Assembly (NCBI GenBank): GCA_023957155.1
Contig: JAMLHK010000006.1
Span: 235,751 to 299,750 of the forward strand
Direction of reading: 5' to 3'
Origin: Chitinophagaceae bacterium
GTDB taxonomy: Bacteria > Bacteroidota > Bacteroidia > Chitinophagales > Chitinophagaceae
DNA length: 64,000 bases
Part shown: positions 46,385-56,797 of the stretch, piece after piece
Layout: the number at the start of each line of letters is the position of its first letter
Numbering within the stretch: position 1 is the stretch's first letter
Notes under the pieces: generated by a model
What the model was told of the DNA's origin: nothing
The model's database searches: none
The model's input: the letters and a program-made list of their open reading frames with translations, nothing else
Position numbers and translations under genes: made by a program

Positions 46385-46413
46385 TTGTTTTCACAGTAAT
46401 TTTGCTACCTTTG
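46385..46413 (+). promoter_or_regulatory. Promoter of fusA
   Basis: TTG at 46385-46387, an 18 bp spacer and TACCTTTG at 46406-46413 match the Bacteroidota promoter pattern and are the same -7 octamer as at rpsL. It shows that fusA is transcribed on its own here. Confidence 0.7.
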
Positions 46414-46484
46414 CGCCTCAAAAAAATATAGTTAGAGTAAGATAAGCTCTGGTATATAAATCAAAATATTTAATCCCCAATACA

Positions 46485-48629
46485 ATGGCAGATTTAAAAC
46501 TTCAAAGAAACTTCGGTATTGCTGCACATATTGATGCAGGTAAAACCACTACTACAGAGCGTATTCTGCGCTATACCGGAATGATACACAGAACGGGCGA
46601 GGTGCATGAGGGGGCTGCTACTACCGACTGGATGGAGCAGGAAAAGGAGAGAGGTATTACCATTACCTCCGCAGCCGTAAGCTGCCAATGGGCATTTCCT
46701 ACAATAAACGGGAAGCCGACTGCCGATACGAAGAAGTACAGCTTCAATATTATTGATACCCCCGGCCACGTGGATTTTACTGTAGAAGTAGAACGTTCTA
46801 TGCGTGTACTGGATGGGTTGATTGCCCTGTTTTCTGCCGTTGATGGTGTAGAGCCACAGAGCGAAACGGTATGGCGTCAGGCAAACCGGTATAAAGTACC
46901 GCGTATCGGGTTTGTAAATAAAATGGACCGTTCCGGTGCAGACTTCTTAAACGTGGTAAAGCAGGTAAGAGAAATGCTGGGCGCTAAAGCGGTTCCCTTG
47001 CAGTTACCTATAGGTGCGGAAGATAATTTTAAGGGAGTGATAGACCTTATTAAAATGAAAGGTATCATCTGGCATAATGAAACAGAAGGAATGACCTTTG
47101 ACGAAATTGATGTGCCTGCCGATATGCTGGAAGAAGCGAATGAATGGAGAGGTCATCTGGTAGAAGCTGTTGCCGAGTATGATGATGACCTGATGGAGAA
47201 ATTTTTTGAAGATCCGAATTCCATCACAGAGGATGAAATGCATACAGCTATCCGTAAGGCTACTATTGATCTGAGCATTGTGCCTATGATGTGCGGTTCT
47301 TCATTTAAAAATAAGGGGGTACAAACCGCATTAGATGCTGTTTGCCGTTATCTTCCCTCACCTGTTGATATTGACGCGATAGAAGGAACCAACCCGGATA
47401 GCGGTGATGTGGAAGTACGTAAGCCTGATGTAAAAGAACCTTTTGCAGCATTGGCTTTTAAGATCATGACAGATCCTTTTGTAGGTCGTCTGGCCTTCTT
47501 CCGGGTTTATTCGGGTCGTTTGGATGCGGGTTCTTATGTATTAAACGTAAGGAGTGGTAAAAAGGAAAGAATAAGCCGGATCATGAAGATGTTTGCCAAT
47601 AAGCAAAATCCCGTTGATTATATTGAGGCGGGTGATATCGGCGCTGCTATTGGATTTAAAGAAATAAAAACCGGGGATACGCTTTGTGATGAAGGGCATC
47701 CCATTACGCTGGAAAACATGTTTATTCCGGAGCCGGTTATTGCCATTGCTATTGAGCCTAAAACACAGGTTGACGTTGATAAAATGGGTATAGCTATCGG
47801 TAAGCTGGTAGAAGAAGATCCTACGCTGCGGGTGAATACCGATGAAGATACAGGTCAGACTATTCTTCGCGGAATGGGAGAGCTGCACCTGGAAATTATC
47901 ATAGACCGTATGCGCCGCGAATTTAAGGTAGAAGTGAACCAGGGAGCGCCACAGGTAGCTTATAAGGAATCTTTTACCACTACGGTTGAGCATCGTGAAG
48001 TATTGAAGAAACAAACCGGTGGTAGGGGTAAATTTGCCGATATCATATTTGAGATCGGGCCCGCTGATGAAGAATGGATTAAAGAAAATCCCGGTAAGTC
48101 TTTCCAGTTTGTAAATGATATTTTTGGTGGTTCCATTCCCCGTGAATTTGTACCTGCCATCCAGAAAGGATTTGAAACCTCTATGGGTAACGGCGTATTG
48201 GCCAATTATCCCGTACAGAACATGAAGGTGCGGGTGTTTGACGGTAGTTACCATGATGTGGATTCCGATTCCATGTCCTTCGAGCTATGTGCAAAATCCG
48301 GCTTTAGAGAAGCGGGCAGAAAAGCAAAGCCGGTACTGCTGGAACCTATAATGAAAGTTGAAGTATTAACTCCCGATCAGTATATGGGTGATGTGACCGG
48401 TGATATTAACCGCCGTCGCGGTATATTGGAAGGTATGGATACCCGTAATAACCTGCAGGTGATTAAAGCCAAAGTGCCTCTGAGCGAAATGTTCGGATAT
48501 GTAACCCAATTGCGCTCACTTACGTCCGGGCGTGCAACATCCACTATGGAGTTCAGTCATTATAATCCCACACCGAATAATATTGCAGAAGAAGTAATTG
48601 CAAAAGTGAAAGGGAAGGTAACGGCTTAA
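46485..48629 (+). CDS. fusA: Translation elongation factor G
   Basis: This 714-residue protein is full length. The GTPase motifs are [15 protein letters not shown] (G1, about 14-28), DTPGHVDFT (G3) and [10 protein letters not shown] (G4). The effector loop holds [12 protein letters not shown], and domains II-V follow, with [14 protein letters not shown] and [12 protein letters not shown] at the end. It moves tRNAs and mRNA through the ribosome after peptide bond formation. It has its own promoter and a strong terminator. Confidence 0.98.
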   Translation: MADLKLQRNFGIAAHIDAGKTTTTERILRYTGMIHRTGEVHEGAATTDWMEQEKERGITITSAAVSCQWAFPTINGKPTADTKKYSFNIIDTPGHVDFTVEVERSMRVLDGLIALFSAVDGVEPQSETVWRQANRYKVPRIGFVNKMDRSGADFLNVVKQVREMLGAKAVPLQLPIGAEDNFKGVIDLIKMKGIIWHNETEGMTFDEIDVPADMLEEANEWRGHLVEAVAEYDDDLMEKFFEDPNSITEDEMHTAIRKATIDLSIVPMMCGSSFKNKGVQTALDAVCRYLPSPVDIDAIEGTNPDSGDVEVRKPDVKEPFAALAFKIMTDPFVGRLAFFRVYSGRLDAGSYVLNVRSGKKERISRIMKMFANKQNPVDYIEAGDIGAAIGFKEIKTGDTLCDEGHPITLENMFIPEPVIAIAIEPKTQVDVDKMGIAIGKLVEEDPTLRVNTDEDTGQTILRGMGELHLEIIIDRMRREFKVEVNQGAPQVAYKESFTTTVEHREVLKKQTGGRGKFADIIFEIGPADEEWIKENPGKSFQFVNDIFGGSIPREFVPAIQKGFETSMGNGVLANYPVQNMKVRVFDGSYHDVDSDSMSFELCAKSGFREAGRKAKPVLLEPIMKVEVLTPDQYMGDVTGDINRRRGILEGMDTRNNLQVIKAKVPLSEMFGYVTQLRSLTSGRATSTMEFSHYNPTPNNIAEEVIAKVKGKVTA

Positions 48630-48673
48630 TAACAACGGATATGAATTTGTGAGATGATCGTTTAATTTACTCC

Positions 48674-48707
48674 AACCCGTTCTGCTTTACCGCAGAGCGG
48701 GTTTTTG
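48674..48707 (+). terminator. Intrinsic terminator of fusA
   Basis: AACCCGTTCTGC pairs with GCAGAGCGGGTT (one mismatch) around a short loop, and the right arm runs into TTTTTG. Confidence 0.85.
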
Positions 48708-48752
48708 TTTAATTTGCAGTGGTCTGCATACATCTGAAGGAATAAGTTGAAA

Positions 48753-49190
48753 ATGCGTTTTTCAAAGCCATATCATATACTTCCGCCGGCGGCCGTATTG
48801 CTTATCATGCTGTCTGTTGTTCCCTTTCGTCATTCTATGAATGTGGGTGTACAGGGGGCTTCCTATGTATTAAACTATATTGATACGCTCCGGTCCTTTG
48901 CCATGCTTTTATTGCTGTTGTGGATCTTATATATGTTTACCATCCGGATCTTATTTTCTACGGCACTCATCTGGATCCATATAGTACTTACACTATTACT
49001 GCTGTTGTCTATCGTTCTTCTCTTTTTTTATTTTTCCGGTCAGCATCACCCGGCTTCTGTGGGAGAAGTTTCGTTTCAGTCCGGCTTTAGTCCCCAAATG
49101 ATAATCCCGGTGTTGATCTGGATCTTACTGATCGTACAACTGAGCTATATTTTAAACCTGCTCATGGGGGTGGTACGCAGATTGAATTAA
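48753..49190 (+). CDS. Four-helix membrane protein, unknown function
   Basis: This 145-residue protein has four hydrophobic helices (about 9-26, 45-63, 70-90 and 110-135), joined by short polar loops (PFRHSMNVGVQGASY; SGQHHPASVGEVSF). No motif is recognised. It follows the fusA terminator by 45 bp, so it should have its own promoter. The ATG at 48753 is preferred to the TTG at 48747. It is the last gene before the triplicated element array. Confidence 0.65.
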   Translation: MRFSKPYHILPPAAVLLIMLSVVPFRHSMNVGVQGASYVLNYIDTLRSFAMLLLLLWILYMFTIRILFSTALIWIHIVLTLLLLLSIVLLFFYFSGQHHPASVGEVSFQSGFSPQMIIPVLIWILLIVQLSYILNLLMGVVRRLN

Positions 49191-49204
49191 AGTAACGCGG
49201 TGCT

Positions 49205-49493
49205 GAAAAATAAAAAACCAGTTTTTTAAAACTGGCTATTATTCCGGTGTGCCGGGTTTAATGTGACTTTGTTTGGCGAGTTATTAAGCAACCTCTATTA
49301 CTGTTTAACTATTACCTGATCATCTATCCTAATGATTCGATAACAAAGATGCTACAGATTTACCCTTAAAGGAACTTAATTCGGCAGATGTGTTTTCCTC
49401 TTCGTTTTTCGGTAGATTTTGCCCGATAAGTATTTATACTTACCGGTATGCAGACCAATAGTATACCCAAGATAGTTGATATATGCTAACTCC
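49205..49493 (-). repeat. Triplicated terminator-bearing unit, copy 1
   Basis: This 289 bp unit is read on the minus strand because it ends there in a terminator: CCAGTTTT/AAAACTGG (49218-49235) followed by a T-rich run (49205-49217). Before that is a hairpin CCGG-CACA-CCGG. A 34-codon open frame without ATG (49433-49329) ends AELSSFKGKSVASLLSNH and then TAG. Upstream is a perfect short palindrome TAAGTATTTATACTTA. Copies 2 and 3 are over 90% alike by eye. It could be a small RNA gene or a repeated gene 3' end. Confidence 0.75.
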
Positions 49494-49960
49494 TGACTTG
49501 TCCATTCATTTCATATTACAGCACTACCCGCCTTTTCCCTGCTATACTGTATTTACCAGGCGCAGTGTGCCAAAATATTTGTAGCTATTTTCAACACATT
49601 TCTCTAAGCCGCAGCGCGGCGTCATATTATGGCGTAGCATACAAAAAGGAATATCTATTTGATTTTTTTGACCAGGAGTGATAGTCCACGTGTATGAAAC
49701 CGGTTTTAATATTACGGTGCTATGCGCCTTTTACTTTTCCTCTACTTCTTTCCTGCAATATTAAGGCTGTTACGCAGCTTATCTGCCGGTTACCTTTGTT
49801 GTGTCATATAGCTTTGTCTGTATGCAGAACAGATTATCCTGCATACCGGAGTTTACACCGGACTTATCACACCCTAAAATGCCTAAAGCATGAATTGTCA
49901 AAATCAGGTGATTTCATTTTTCGTTGTTCATGATTTGCTGATTTAAGTCGGACAGGTTGG
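49494..49960. other. Spacer between repeat copies 1 and 2
   Basis: This is 467 bp of AT-rich DNA. A plus-strand ORF at 49694-49933 (79 codons, rich in Cys, Leu and His) has no protein-like pattern and lacks a promoter, so I do not call it a gene. The repeat phrase TAAGTATTTATACTTA is not present here. Nothing else is seen. Confidence 0.4.
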
Positions 49961-50187
49961 AAAAATAAAAAACCAGTTTTTAAAAACTGGCTATTATTCC
50001 GGTGTGCCGGGTTAATGAGACTTTGTTTGGCGAGTTATTAAGCAACCTCTATTACTATTTAACTATTGCCTGATCATCTATCCTAATGATTCGATAACAA
50101 AGATGCTACAGATTTACCCTTAAAGGAACTTAATTCGGCAGATGTGTTTTCCTCTTCGTTTTTCGGTAGATTTTGCCCGATAAGTAT
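49961..50187 (-). repeat. Triplicated terminator-bearing unit, copy 2 (short)
   Basis: This 227 bp copy is nearly identical to copy 1 from the terminator hairpin (49973-49990) through the open frame. It breaks off within the TAAGTAT palindrome at about 50187, after which the sequence is unrelated. Its peptide frame is the same as copy 1. Confidence 0.75.
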
Positions 50188-50265
50188 AAATTCTTATGTT
50201 GGATTAGGGGCTATTGTATGCTGTGGTTACGGGTATTCGGGGGGCGTCTCCTGTCCGGACGGGCA

Positions 50266-50550
50266 TAAAAATAAAAAACCAGTTTTTTAAAACTGGTCAT
50301 TATTCCGGTGTGCCGGGTTAATGTGACTTTGTTTGGCGAGTTATTAAGCAACCTCTATTACTGTTTAACTATTTGATCATCTATCCTAATGATTCGATAA
50401 CAAAGATGCTACAGATTTACCCTTAAAGGAATTTAATTCGGCAAATGCGTTTTCCCCTTCGTTTTTTGGTAGATTTTGCCCGATAAGTATTTATACTTAC
50501 CGGTGTGTAGACCAATAGCCTACCCGGGATAGTTGATATATGCTAACTCC
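50266..50550 (-). repeat. Triplicated terminator-bearing unit, copy 3
   Basis: This 285 bp copy has the same extent as copy 1. The terminator stem lies at 50279-50296. It differs from copy 1 at scattered sites and by a 5-base deletion in the middle. In the open frame the changes are mostly non-synonymous (three or four amino acid replacements, one silent), which argues against strong selection on a peptide. It ends 46 bp from the 3' end of the macroglobulin gene. Confidence 0.75.
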
Positions 50551-50596
50551 GGAGCTGCTCATTTCTCAATAGGGTAAGGTTAGTTCCAGGTGCCGT

Positions 50597-53500
50597 TTAA
50601 TGTACCGTAATGCTTATTCCTTCCGAGTGTGCAATAAATTCAGGAGCATACATGCACTGTATCGTAGCCACACCGGAAGAGAAATGACCCTGGTGGGTAA
50701 CAAATAACGGGTATTCAAATACGTACGTTCCCTTTTGCAACCAGCTGAAAAAGAAGTTGGTAGCGGCATCCCGGGTACTTTCATAATAACCCAGTCCGTC
50801 CTGCCACTTGTATTGGCTCAATACATTTACCGGTTCCGTACCGCTGGGGCGAAGGTCTTTCATGTGTACGTATTCCATATCCCTGTCTGCCCGCAATTCA
50901 ATCCTGACCTTTATTTTGTCGCCCGTTTTCAATACCTGGTTACCGTCTATGGGTAGCAGTACCGGGCCACTATCGCTGTTTTTTTCGATGAAGATCTGCT
51001 TCTTCAACCGCAGCGGCATTTTATTTTCCGTTGAAGCGGTTATTTTGTCCAGGTCTTCAAAGTACTGCCAGTATACCGCACCCCAGCTTGCGGATGTTTG
51101 TTGCGGATAGGCGGAAGGTGAGGTTACGGTTACCCGGATATTACCCATTTCGGGGGAGATTTCCTTTTCCTTAATCCGGGATTTAAAATAGCCGGTTGCT
51201 GTTGCATCCGTTTGAGTAGACGAAAAATGTTGTGATCCCATTTGTATAGTAACCTGTTGCTGATCCTGTAGCCAGTTTGTTCCCTGTAAGAGTAAGGCGT
51301 AACAGGCTTCTGCGGTAGACCTTGTGTTTCCCCAGTGCTGCGTTTGCTTTTGCTTTAACAGCCAGGTCTTCATTTCATTTACTGTTTTTGCATCCCCGGT
51401 TATTTCATCGAAGGCTTCAATAAGCAGTGCCTGTGTTTCTACAGGAGCTTCATACCAGAAATATCCCCCGCGATTACTCTTCCAGTACATACCCATCTCT
51501 TCATGTTTTATTGCGTTTTCCTTCAGTGAAGCGAGGATCGCATTGGATGTGGTTTTGTCGTTATCGCGATAGAGGCTCAGGGCAATCATCCCCTGGAAAT
51601 AGGGACGTTGTTTTACCCAGAATTGTTTAGCCTGCTGCTTATAGTACTGGTATGCTTTCTGCACATTGGCATCCGCTTTTTCCCTGTCAAAAAAACTACG
51701 CATATACAAATACTGGATAGCTATACCGGTGAGGTTATTCTTTTTAAGGTCTGCTTTTTGTTTAATCAACATTTCATAATCTTCCCTTATCCGGTTATCG
51801 GTATAGCGCAATGCGTTTTCAATCATTTGATTCCATTGTATATTTTCTTCTGGAGACAGCGCTTTTAATTTTTGCAAGTGACCTATCCCGGTTAAAATGT
51901 ACTGCGTGATATACCGGTTGTCTTCACCCCCGCTGAACCATGCAAAGCCACCGTTGGAAGTTTGCATTTCTTCCAGTTTTTTCCTGTTTGACGCCGCTTC
52001 GTTGCTCATACGGATCAGGTCAAACAGTAGCGCGATCTGTTGTTTTTGCTGTGTTTCACTTTGTGCCTGTAATACCCAGGGGGTTTCCTGTAATAAAATG
52101 CTTTTCAGTTCCTCATTTTTTTCAAGCGGTGAAACTAAATTTTTGTTGTTTGAGGAATCGGAAAGCCACTGTTCATACATTGCTTTTATACCTGGCGCAC
52201 TGTTGGCAATACGTGTGGCTAACGTGTTAGCATAGTACCGGTTGAAGGTTTGTTCGGAACACTCAAAAGGATATTCAATTAAATAGGGTAGTGCCTGTAC
52301 GGCGTACCAGGCAGGGTTAGCCGAGTACTCAACCGTTAGCGCGTAGTTTTTTTGAGTTGATGCGGGAGAGGTATCCTGCTTTAACAATGGTTCAAATTTG
52401 AATTGTTTGCTGCCGGCGCCACGCATATTAAGGGGCAGGACATCGGTAACCAGCATGCGATTATTTAATACGGGTAATATATTCTCTTCTCCGTCACTCA
52501 GTGTACTTCCGTCTGCCTGTTGTGAGGAAGTTGCACTGACCCGGTATAACAAGGGCCTGTTAAAGTTTTCAGGTATGGTAAGCTGAAATAACAGGGCGGT
52601 ACTTTGTCCGCCGGATACCGAAAAATTCTTTACCGGTACTGCGTTATGAAACAGATCATCCACCGGGCGGTTGGTAGCAGCGTCAAACAGCTCCAACTTG
52701 GCAAACCCGTTGATCAGGCTGTCACTTATGTTTACTACTTTAGCGCTGAAAAAGATATTGTCTTTTTCCCGTACAAAGCGGGGAGGGTTAGGCTGCACCA
52801 TCAGGATTTTTTGTGTAACAGCTAACTGCCGGGCATACCCGAAGGCCAGGGAGGGCGTATGCGCCAGCGTCATGAGCTTCCATTGTGTTAAGGCTTCCGG
52901 TACGGTAAAGCTGAAGATGATGTTACCGGTACTATCTGTTTTTAGATCCGGAAAAAAGAATGCCGTTTCGTTGAAGTTTTTGCGGAGTGCAGGATTGCTG
53001 ACATGCGTTGTTGTTGAAGAGGCACCATCTTCCCAGGTATCGTTGCCGGCAGGGTTTATTGAAGCGCTTTCTTGTAGCTTATTCTGCTCTGTTTCCATCC
53101 GGGGAGATGCAGGAACGGCTGCATCCGCTGCCCCTGCCAGGCTCCGCTTCTGCATCCCGTATGCAACTACCACCGCCTCATCTGACAGCGGAAGCTCTGT
53201 ATCAAGTAAGCGGTCGTAGTTTTTAATAAACACCCCGTCTTTCTTACCGGAACCATCCCCAAGTTCGTTTCTTAGCTGAGACTGCACTGCCGAAAAGTTT
53301 TCTCTTCCATTCCAGTAACTGAGGGAAAAGTAGGTTGGCCATATTCCCGGTATGTTCCACTCATGCGGTTTAAATTGATCCAGCGAAGCATCATACATGG
53401 ATGCCAGCATTTCGGCGGCTGCTTTCTCCCCATTTTTCCCGCTGATCTTCACTTCCCATTTTTCATTGCTGCCCGGTTCCAGTTTATCTCTGAATGTGGT

Positions 53501-56500
53501 GTAGGTGATATCAAGTTGTTTGTTTGTCCACGGGATATTGATGATCTGATTGTTGGTATAAAATCGGTTGTTCTTTACAAAAAACTGGGTGATGCCCAAA
53601 CCACCCCTGTCCTCTGCTGTGGCGGTATAATGAAATTCCTTTTTCTCGTTGTTCAGGGTGAAGAACTGGTAGCGGTTACCGGTATTCTTTTCCCCGTTGG
53701 CCGGGCCGGGCGCCTGATCCGTATTCCGGCTTATATGCTGAATAAGGAACACATTATTCGCAGATGTGCCGCTCAAAAAGGAAGCCGTTTCTCCCGGTTC
53801 AACAGGTTGAGCTATACCTGTACTCCAGGCATAGCTGTAAGAGGGGATAGCCCGGGACTCATTGTTATATAGCTGTACATATTCCACGGCTTTTACTTCG
53901 CTGCCAAACCGGTCTTTTGCGGTTACTTCAATGCCGTACCAGCCTTCCGGTAATCTGATGCCCGATGCGGACAGGTTGGGTAGTTGATATACGGGATTTT
54001 TGGATGTTATAAGCGAATCGGAATATACGATGGATCCTTTTTCCCAGTTGCGGTAATCTGATTCATCTTTGTATTCATCGTGGGGGAAGAATTTCAGGTA
54101 TTCCTCTTTCGTATAAAGAAACTGGTCGGGTTTTTCCCAGTATCTGTTACGGATAAGCCGCCCCGGATTCAGCATGGGGAATATATTCACCTTTGCGTTC
54201 ACCGCTTCAAATTCGTCATTCATGTTTTTACTGCTGATCAAAACAGAGGTAAAGCGGTCTGCTGCAACGGGCCCGTTTTGAGGAAGACTAATTCCTAATT
54301 GAATGGCTTTATGCCCCACCCGGATCACTGCTGTGCTGCTCCGGGTTTCCCCGTTGATATCTGTTACATCAGCTTCTACGGTATAATTGAAAACAGGATC
54401 CAAAGAAGGGCTGATACTGTGGTCGGGTATAGCAGCAAAATGAATAGTGAAATTCCCCGAAGCATCTGTGGTTGTAGTGCCGTTTATAATTTCCATTGTA
54501 TTAGCCCGGGGGAATCCTCCGCGGTAATATAGCCGGGGATCAAAAAATCTGGCCTCGCGTGATACCCTGTATTTTACCCGGGCCCCGTCAATGCTATTAC
54601 CGGCATAGGCTTTTGCTGAACCCGCCAGGGTAACGGTATCATTCACCCTGAAACTTTTATCCGGCTTATTGATGGTTACCACAAACTTCGGGCGTTTGTA
54701 TTCCTCAACAGAGAAATATTCCGTGCTCTCATTAAAATCATCGGCATATAATGAAAAATTTCCGGTAAGAACGTGTTGGGGTATACGGAACTGCCCGTGT
54801 AGGGAGCCAAAATCGTTTAGTGTTAGAACCGTTGAATCCAAAGTTTGTTGGTTCACATCCCGGAGATATATTTTTACCGGTTTGCCGGTTATGGTTTTGG
54901 CTTTATGGGTAGCTGCCTCTTTTGTAATTCCTATGCCTTTAAAATATACGGTTTGTCCCGGGCGGTAAATACTTCTGTCGGTGAAAAAATACAGGCGGGC
55001 ATTTGTTTGTTCAATATCTTTCAACGCGATATCTGTGTCGTTAGCATCAAAGCGGGTATAGAGGTACTGGTAATCATCCAGGAACAAATAGTCCTTTTGC
55101 CACCTGATTTCCAGCCGGGCATTATTGCGATTATTTTTTGCATCTGTGGTTAGCCTGAATGAACCGTTATTATCCGCCGTCAGCTTTTCTGCCCGCTGTA
55201 ATTTGTTTTTCCTGTCGGTATAATCGTACCTGGATGTCCATACCTGAACGGAGGCACCGGACAGTGGCTGACCGGTATTCCGGTGAAGAGCAAAAAAGGT
55301 ATTTTCATTATTGATATAACTGATATTTGATACATAGAAGAATTGTGCGGCAAGCAGGTTTTCTGCCGTTGTAAAATCATCGTTTATACTGCCTAACAAA
55401 AGATACTCGCCTGCAGGCAGGGGATCAATTTTAATTTCAACGCTATGATTACGAAAATCGTCTGTTAACGGTAGCACCTGCCGCCATGTACGTATGGCAG
55501 GCAGCTGAGCCAGCTTATTCCAGTACGCAATTTCGTACCGGTTTTCCAATTGTTCTTTGAGCGCCCTGTTGATCTGAATTACCCGGAAATGACAGCCGGA
55601 TAAATTTTTATAGCTCACCAGGGTTCGGAATGCTTCGTCCGGGATATTGATTTTTTCCGTTTGCAGGGATAATGATTTACTCATGATGCTATTCAGGAGG
55701 TGAATGCAATCCGCTGCACCCTCTGTACCCGGGAAACTGGCTATGGTGGCATCACAAATTTCTTTCGCGGTTCTAAGAGCATATTTCAACGCTTCGTTGC
55801 CGTTGTCCCCACCATACGGATTACCCTGCTGAAAATAGTACGCAGCCAGTAATGCCCGTGGCCGGGAGGTTACCGGTTGTTGTCCATACTGATCTGTCAG
55901 ATGCACTAATGCCTGGCGGTACACTTCTTCTTTATCAGGCATGGTGGCATAACGGTATACGAATTGTAACCTGCGCAGGTCAGCGTCCATTAAAGCATCA
56001 GGCGTGGCATCCTGGCTATGGAAGGATAATAACTGCCGGAAAATGAGGAGGGCCTTATAATGCAAAGACGAGGAATCGCCCGTTTTAAAGGAGTGATGAA
56101 TAAAATCAGCTACGGGATCAAATGCGGCATTTTCGTTAATGGTAAAAGCATAAGCCGGTTTTGTAATATCTTTTTCATCATTTTCAAAATAATCCAGCGC
56201 CCTGTGTGCTAAAAGATCGTATAGTGTAGGGCGTAACTTCCGGGTATTGCCTTTAAGGATAATAGGCTCATAGTTTTCGAGCCGGATTTGTGTCAATAAT
56301 TTTTCATCGTTTATTGATGCCTGGTAGAGTGAGCTGATTTTTTCATGAAGGTCATCCAATGTCCATGTAGCCGGGTCTGTTTTGCTTATGTTTTCTGTTT
56401 TTGTCCTGTTGTAAAATTTCCACCGGTTATTTTGGAGGTATTTCCAGTACATATTGGCTGTTACGGATTGCAGAATATGACGGACAGGCGGCTGAGCTTT

Positions 56501-56797
56501 TTGTATCTCGGACTCCATCTTTTGAATACTTTCCGTGGCCCCGTTTTCCGTTAAAGGAATATTCAGGTGGATTTGATAGAGAAGCGCTTTGATTAATTGC
56601 GGCTGATTTTTTTCTTTCTTTGCCTGCTCGTATATTTTTTGCACCAGGATAAGTGCGGATTGAGGCAGCTTCTTGTCACTGATAAGATGATCAACTTTTT
56701 TCCAGTCATCATCGTAGCTTATTTTGGTTTGACTTTTAAGTGGCATGAGTAAAAAAAAGGATAATATGTATGATAGCAGGTGTTTCAAAAATTTCAT
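50597..56797 (-). CDS. Alpha-2-macroglobulin family protein
   Basis: This 2066-residue protein has a signal peptide (1-22). The N-terminal half carries MG1-MG2-type beta domains, for example RLYFFTDRSIYRPGQTVYFKG (about 590-610), the hallmark MG2 segment. A low-complexity bait-like region lies at about 1195-1265. The A2M core follows (FFFPDLKTDSTGNIIFSF). The thioester site is CSEQ at 1513-1516 in YPFECSEQTFNRYY, then an alpha/alpha toroid and a receptor-binding-like end. Bacterial homologues trap proteases in the periplasm or at the cell surface. No penicillin-binding protein 1C partner gene is adjacent. Its promoter would lie in the 56798-57080 gap. Confidence 0.93.
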   Translation of the reverse strand: MKFLKHLLSYILSFFLLMPLKSQTKISYDDDWKKVDHLISDKKLPQSALILVQKIYEQAKKEKNQPQLIKALLYQIHLNIPLTENGATESIQKMESEIQKAQPPVRHILQSVTANMYWKYLQNNRWKFYNRTKTENISKTDPATWTLDDLHEKISSLYQASINDEKLLTQIRLENYEPIILKGNTRKLRPTLYDLLAHRALDYFENDEKDITKPAYAFTINENAAFDPVADFIHHSFKTGDSSSLHYKALLIFRQLLSFHSQDATPDALMDADLRRLQFVYRYATMPDKEEVYRQALVHLTDQYGQQPVTSRPRALLAAYYFQQGNPYGGDNGNEALKYALRTAKEICDATIASFPGTEGAADCIHLLNSIMSKSLSLQTEKINIPDEAFRTLVSYKNLSGCHFRVIQINRALKEQLENRYEIAYWNKLAQLPAIRTWRQVLPLTDDFRNHSVEIKIDPLPAGEYLLLGSINDDFTTAENLLAAQFFYVSNISYINNENTFFALHRNTGQPLSGASVQVWTSRYDYTDRKNKLQRAEKLTADNNGSFRLTTDAKNNRNNARLEIRWQKDYLFLDDYQYLYTRFDANDTDIALKDIEQTNARLYFFTDRSIYRPGQTVYFKGIGITKEAATHKAKTITGKPVKIYLRDVNQQTLDSTVLTLNDFGSLHGQFRIPQHVLTGNFSLYADDFNESTEYFSVEEYKRPKFVVTINKPDKSFRVNDTVTLAGSAKAYAGNSIDGARVKYRVSREARFFDPRLYYRGGFPRANTMEIINGTTTTDASGNFTIHFAAIPDHSISPSLDPVFNYTVEADVTDINGETRSSTAVIRVGHKAIQLGISLPQNGPVAADRFTSVLISSKNMNDEFEAVNAKVNIFPMLNPGRLIRNRYWEKPDQFLYTKEEYLKFFPHDEYKDESDYRNWEKGSIVYSDSLITSKNPVYQLPNLSASGIRLPEGWYGIEVTAKDRFGSEVKAVEYVQLYNNESRAIPSYSYAWSTGIAQPVEPGETASFLSGTSANNVFLIQHISRNTDQAPGPANGEKNTGNRYQFFTLNNEKKEFHYTATAEDRGGLGITQFFVKNNRFYTNNQIINIPWTNKQLDITYTTFRDKLEPGSNEKWEVKISGKNGEKAAAEMLASMYDASLDQFKPHEWNIPGIWPTYFSLSYWNGRENFSAVQSQLRNELGDGSGKKDGVFIKNYDRLLDTELPLSDEAVVVAYGMQKRSLAGAADAAVPASPRMETEQNKLQESASINPAGNDTWEDGASSTTTHVSNPALRKNFNETAFFFPDLKTDSTGNIIFSFTVPEALTQWKLMTLAHTPSLAFGYARQLAVTQKILMVQPNPPRFVREKDNIFFSAKVVNISDSLINGFAKLELFDAATNRPVDDLFHNAVPVKNFSVSGGQSTALLFQLTIPENFNRPLLYRVSATSSQQADGSTLSDGEENILPVLNNRMLVTDVLPLNMRGAGSKQFKFEPLLKQDTSPASTQKNYALTVEYSANPAWYAVQALPYLIEYPFECSEQTFNRYYANTLATRIANSAPGIKAMYEQWLSDSSNNKNLVSPLEKNEELKSILLQETPWVLQAQSETQQKQQIALLFDLIRMSNEAASNRKKLEEMQTSNGGFAWFSGGEDNRYITQYILTGIGHLQKLKALSPEENIQWNQMIENALRYTDNRIREDYEMLIKQKADLKKNNLTGIAIQYLYMRSFFDREKADANVQKAYQYYKQQAKQFWVKQRPYFQGMIALSLYRDNDKTTSNAILASLKENAIKHEEMGMYWKSNRGGYFWYEAPVETQALLIEAFDEITGDAKTVNEMKTWLLKQKQTQHWGNTRSTAEACYALLLQGTNWLQDQQQVTIQMGSQHFSSTQTDATATGYFKSRIKEKEISPEMGNIRVTVTSPSAYPQQTSASWGAVYWQYFEDLDKITASTENKMPLRLKKQIFIEKNSDSGPVLLPIDGNQVLKTGDKIKVRIELRADRDMEYVHMKDLRPSGTEPVNVLSQYKWQDGLGYYESTRDAATNFFFSWLQKGTYVFEYPLFVTHQGHFSSGVATIQCMYAPEFIAHSEGISITVH

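Noticed and set aside
49694-49933. Plus-strand ORF of 79 codons between repeat copies
   Set aside because: Composition is rich in Cys, His and Leu without protein pattern, there is no promoter element, and it lies in an AT-rich spacer.
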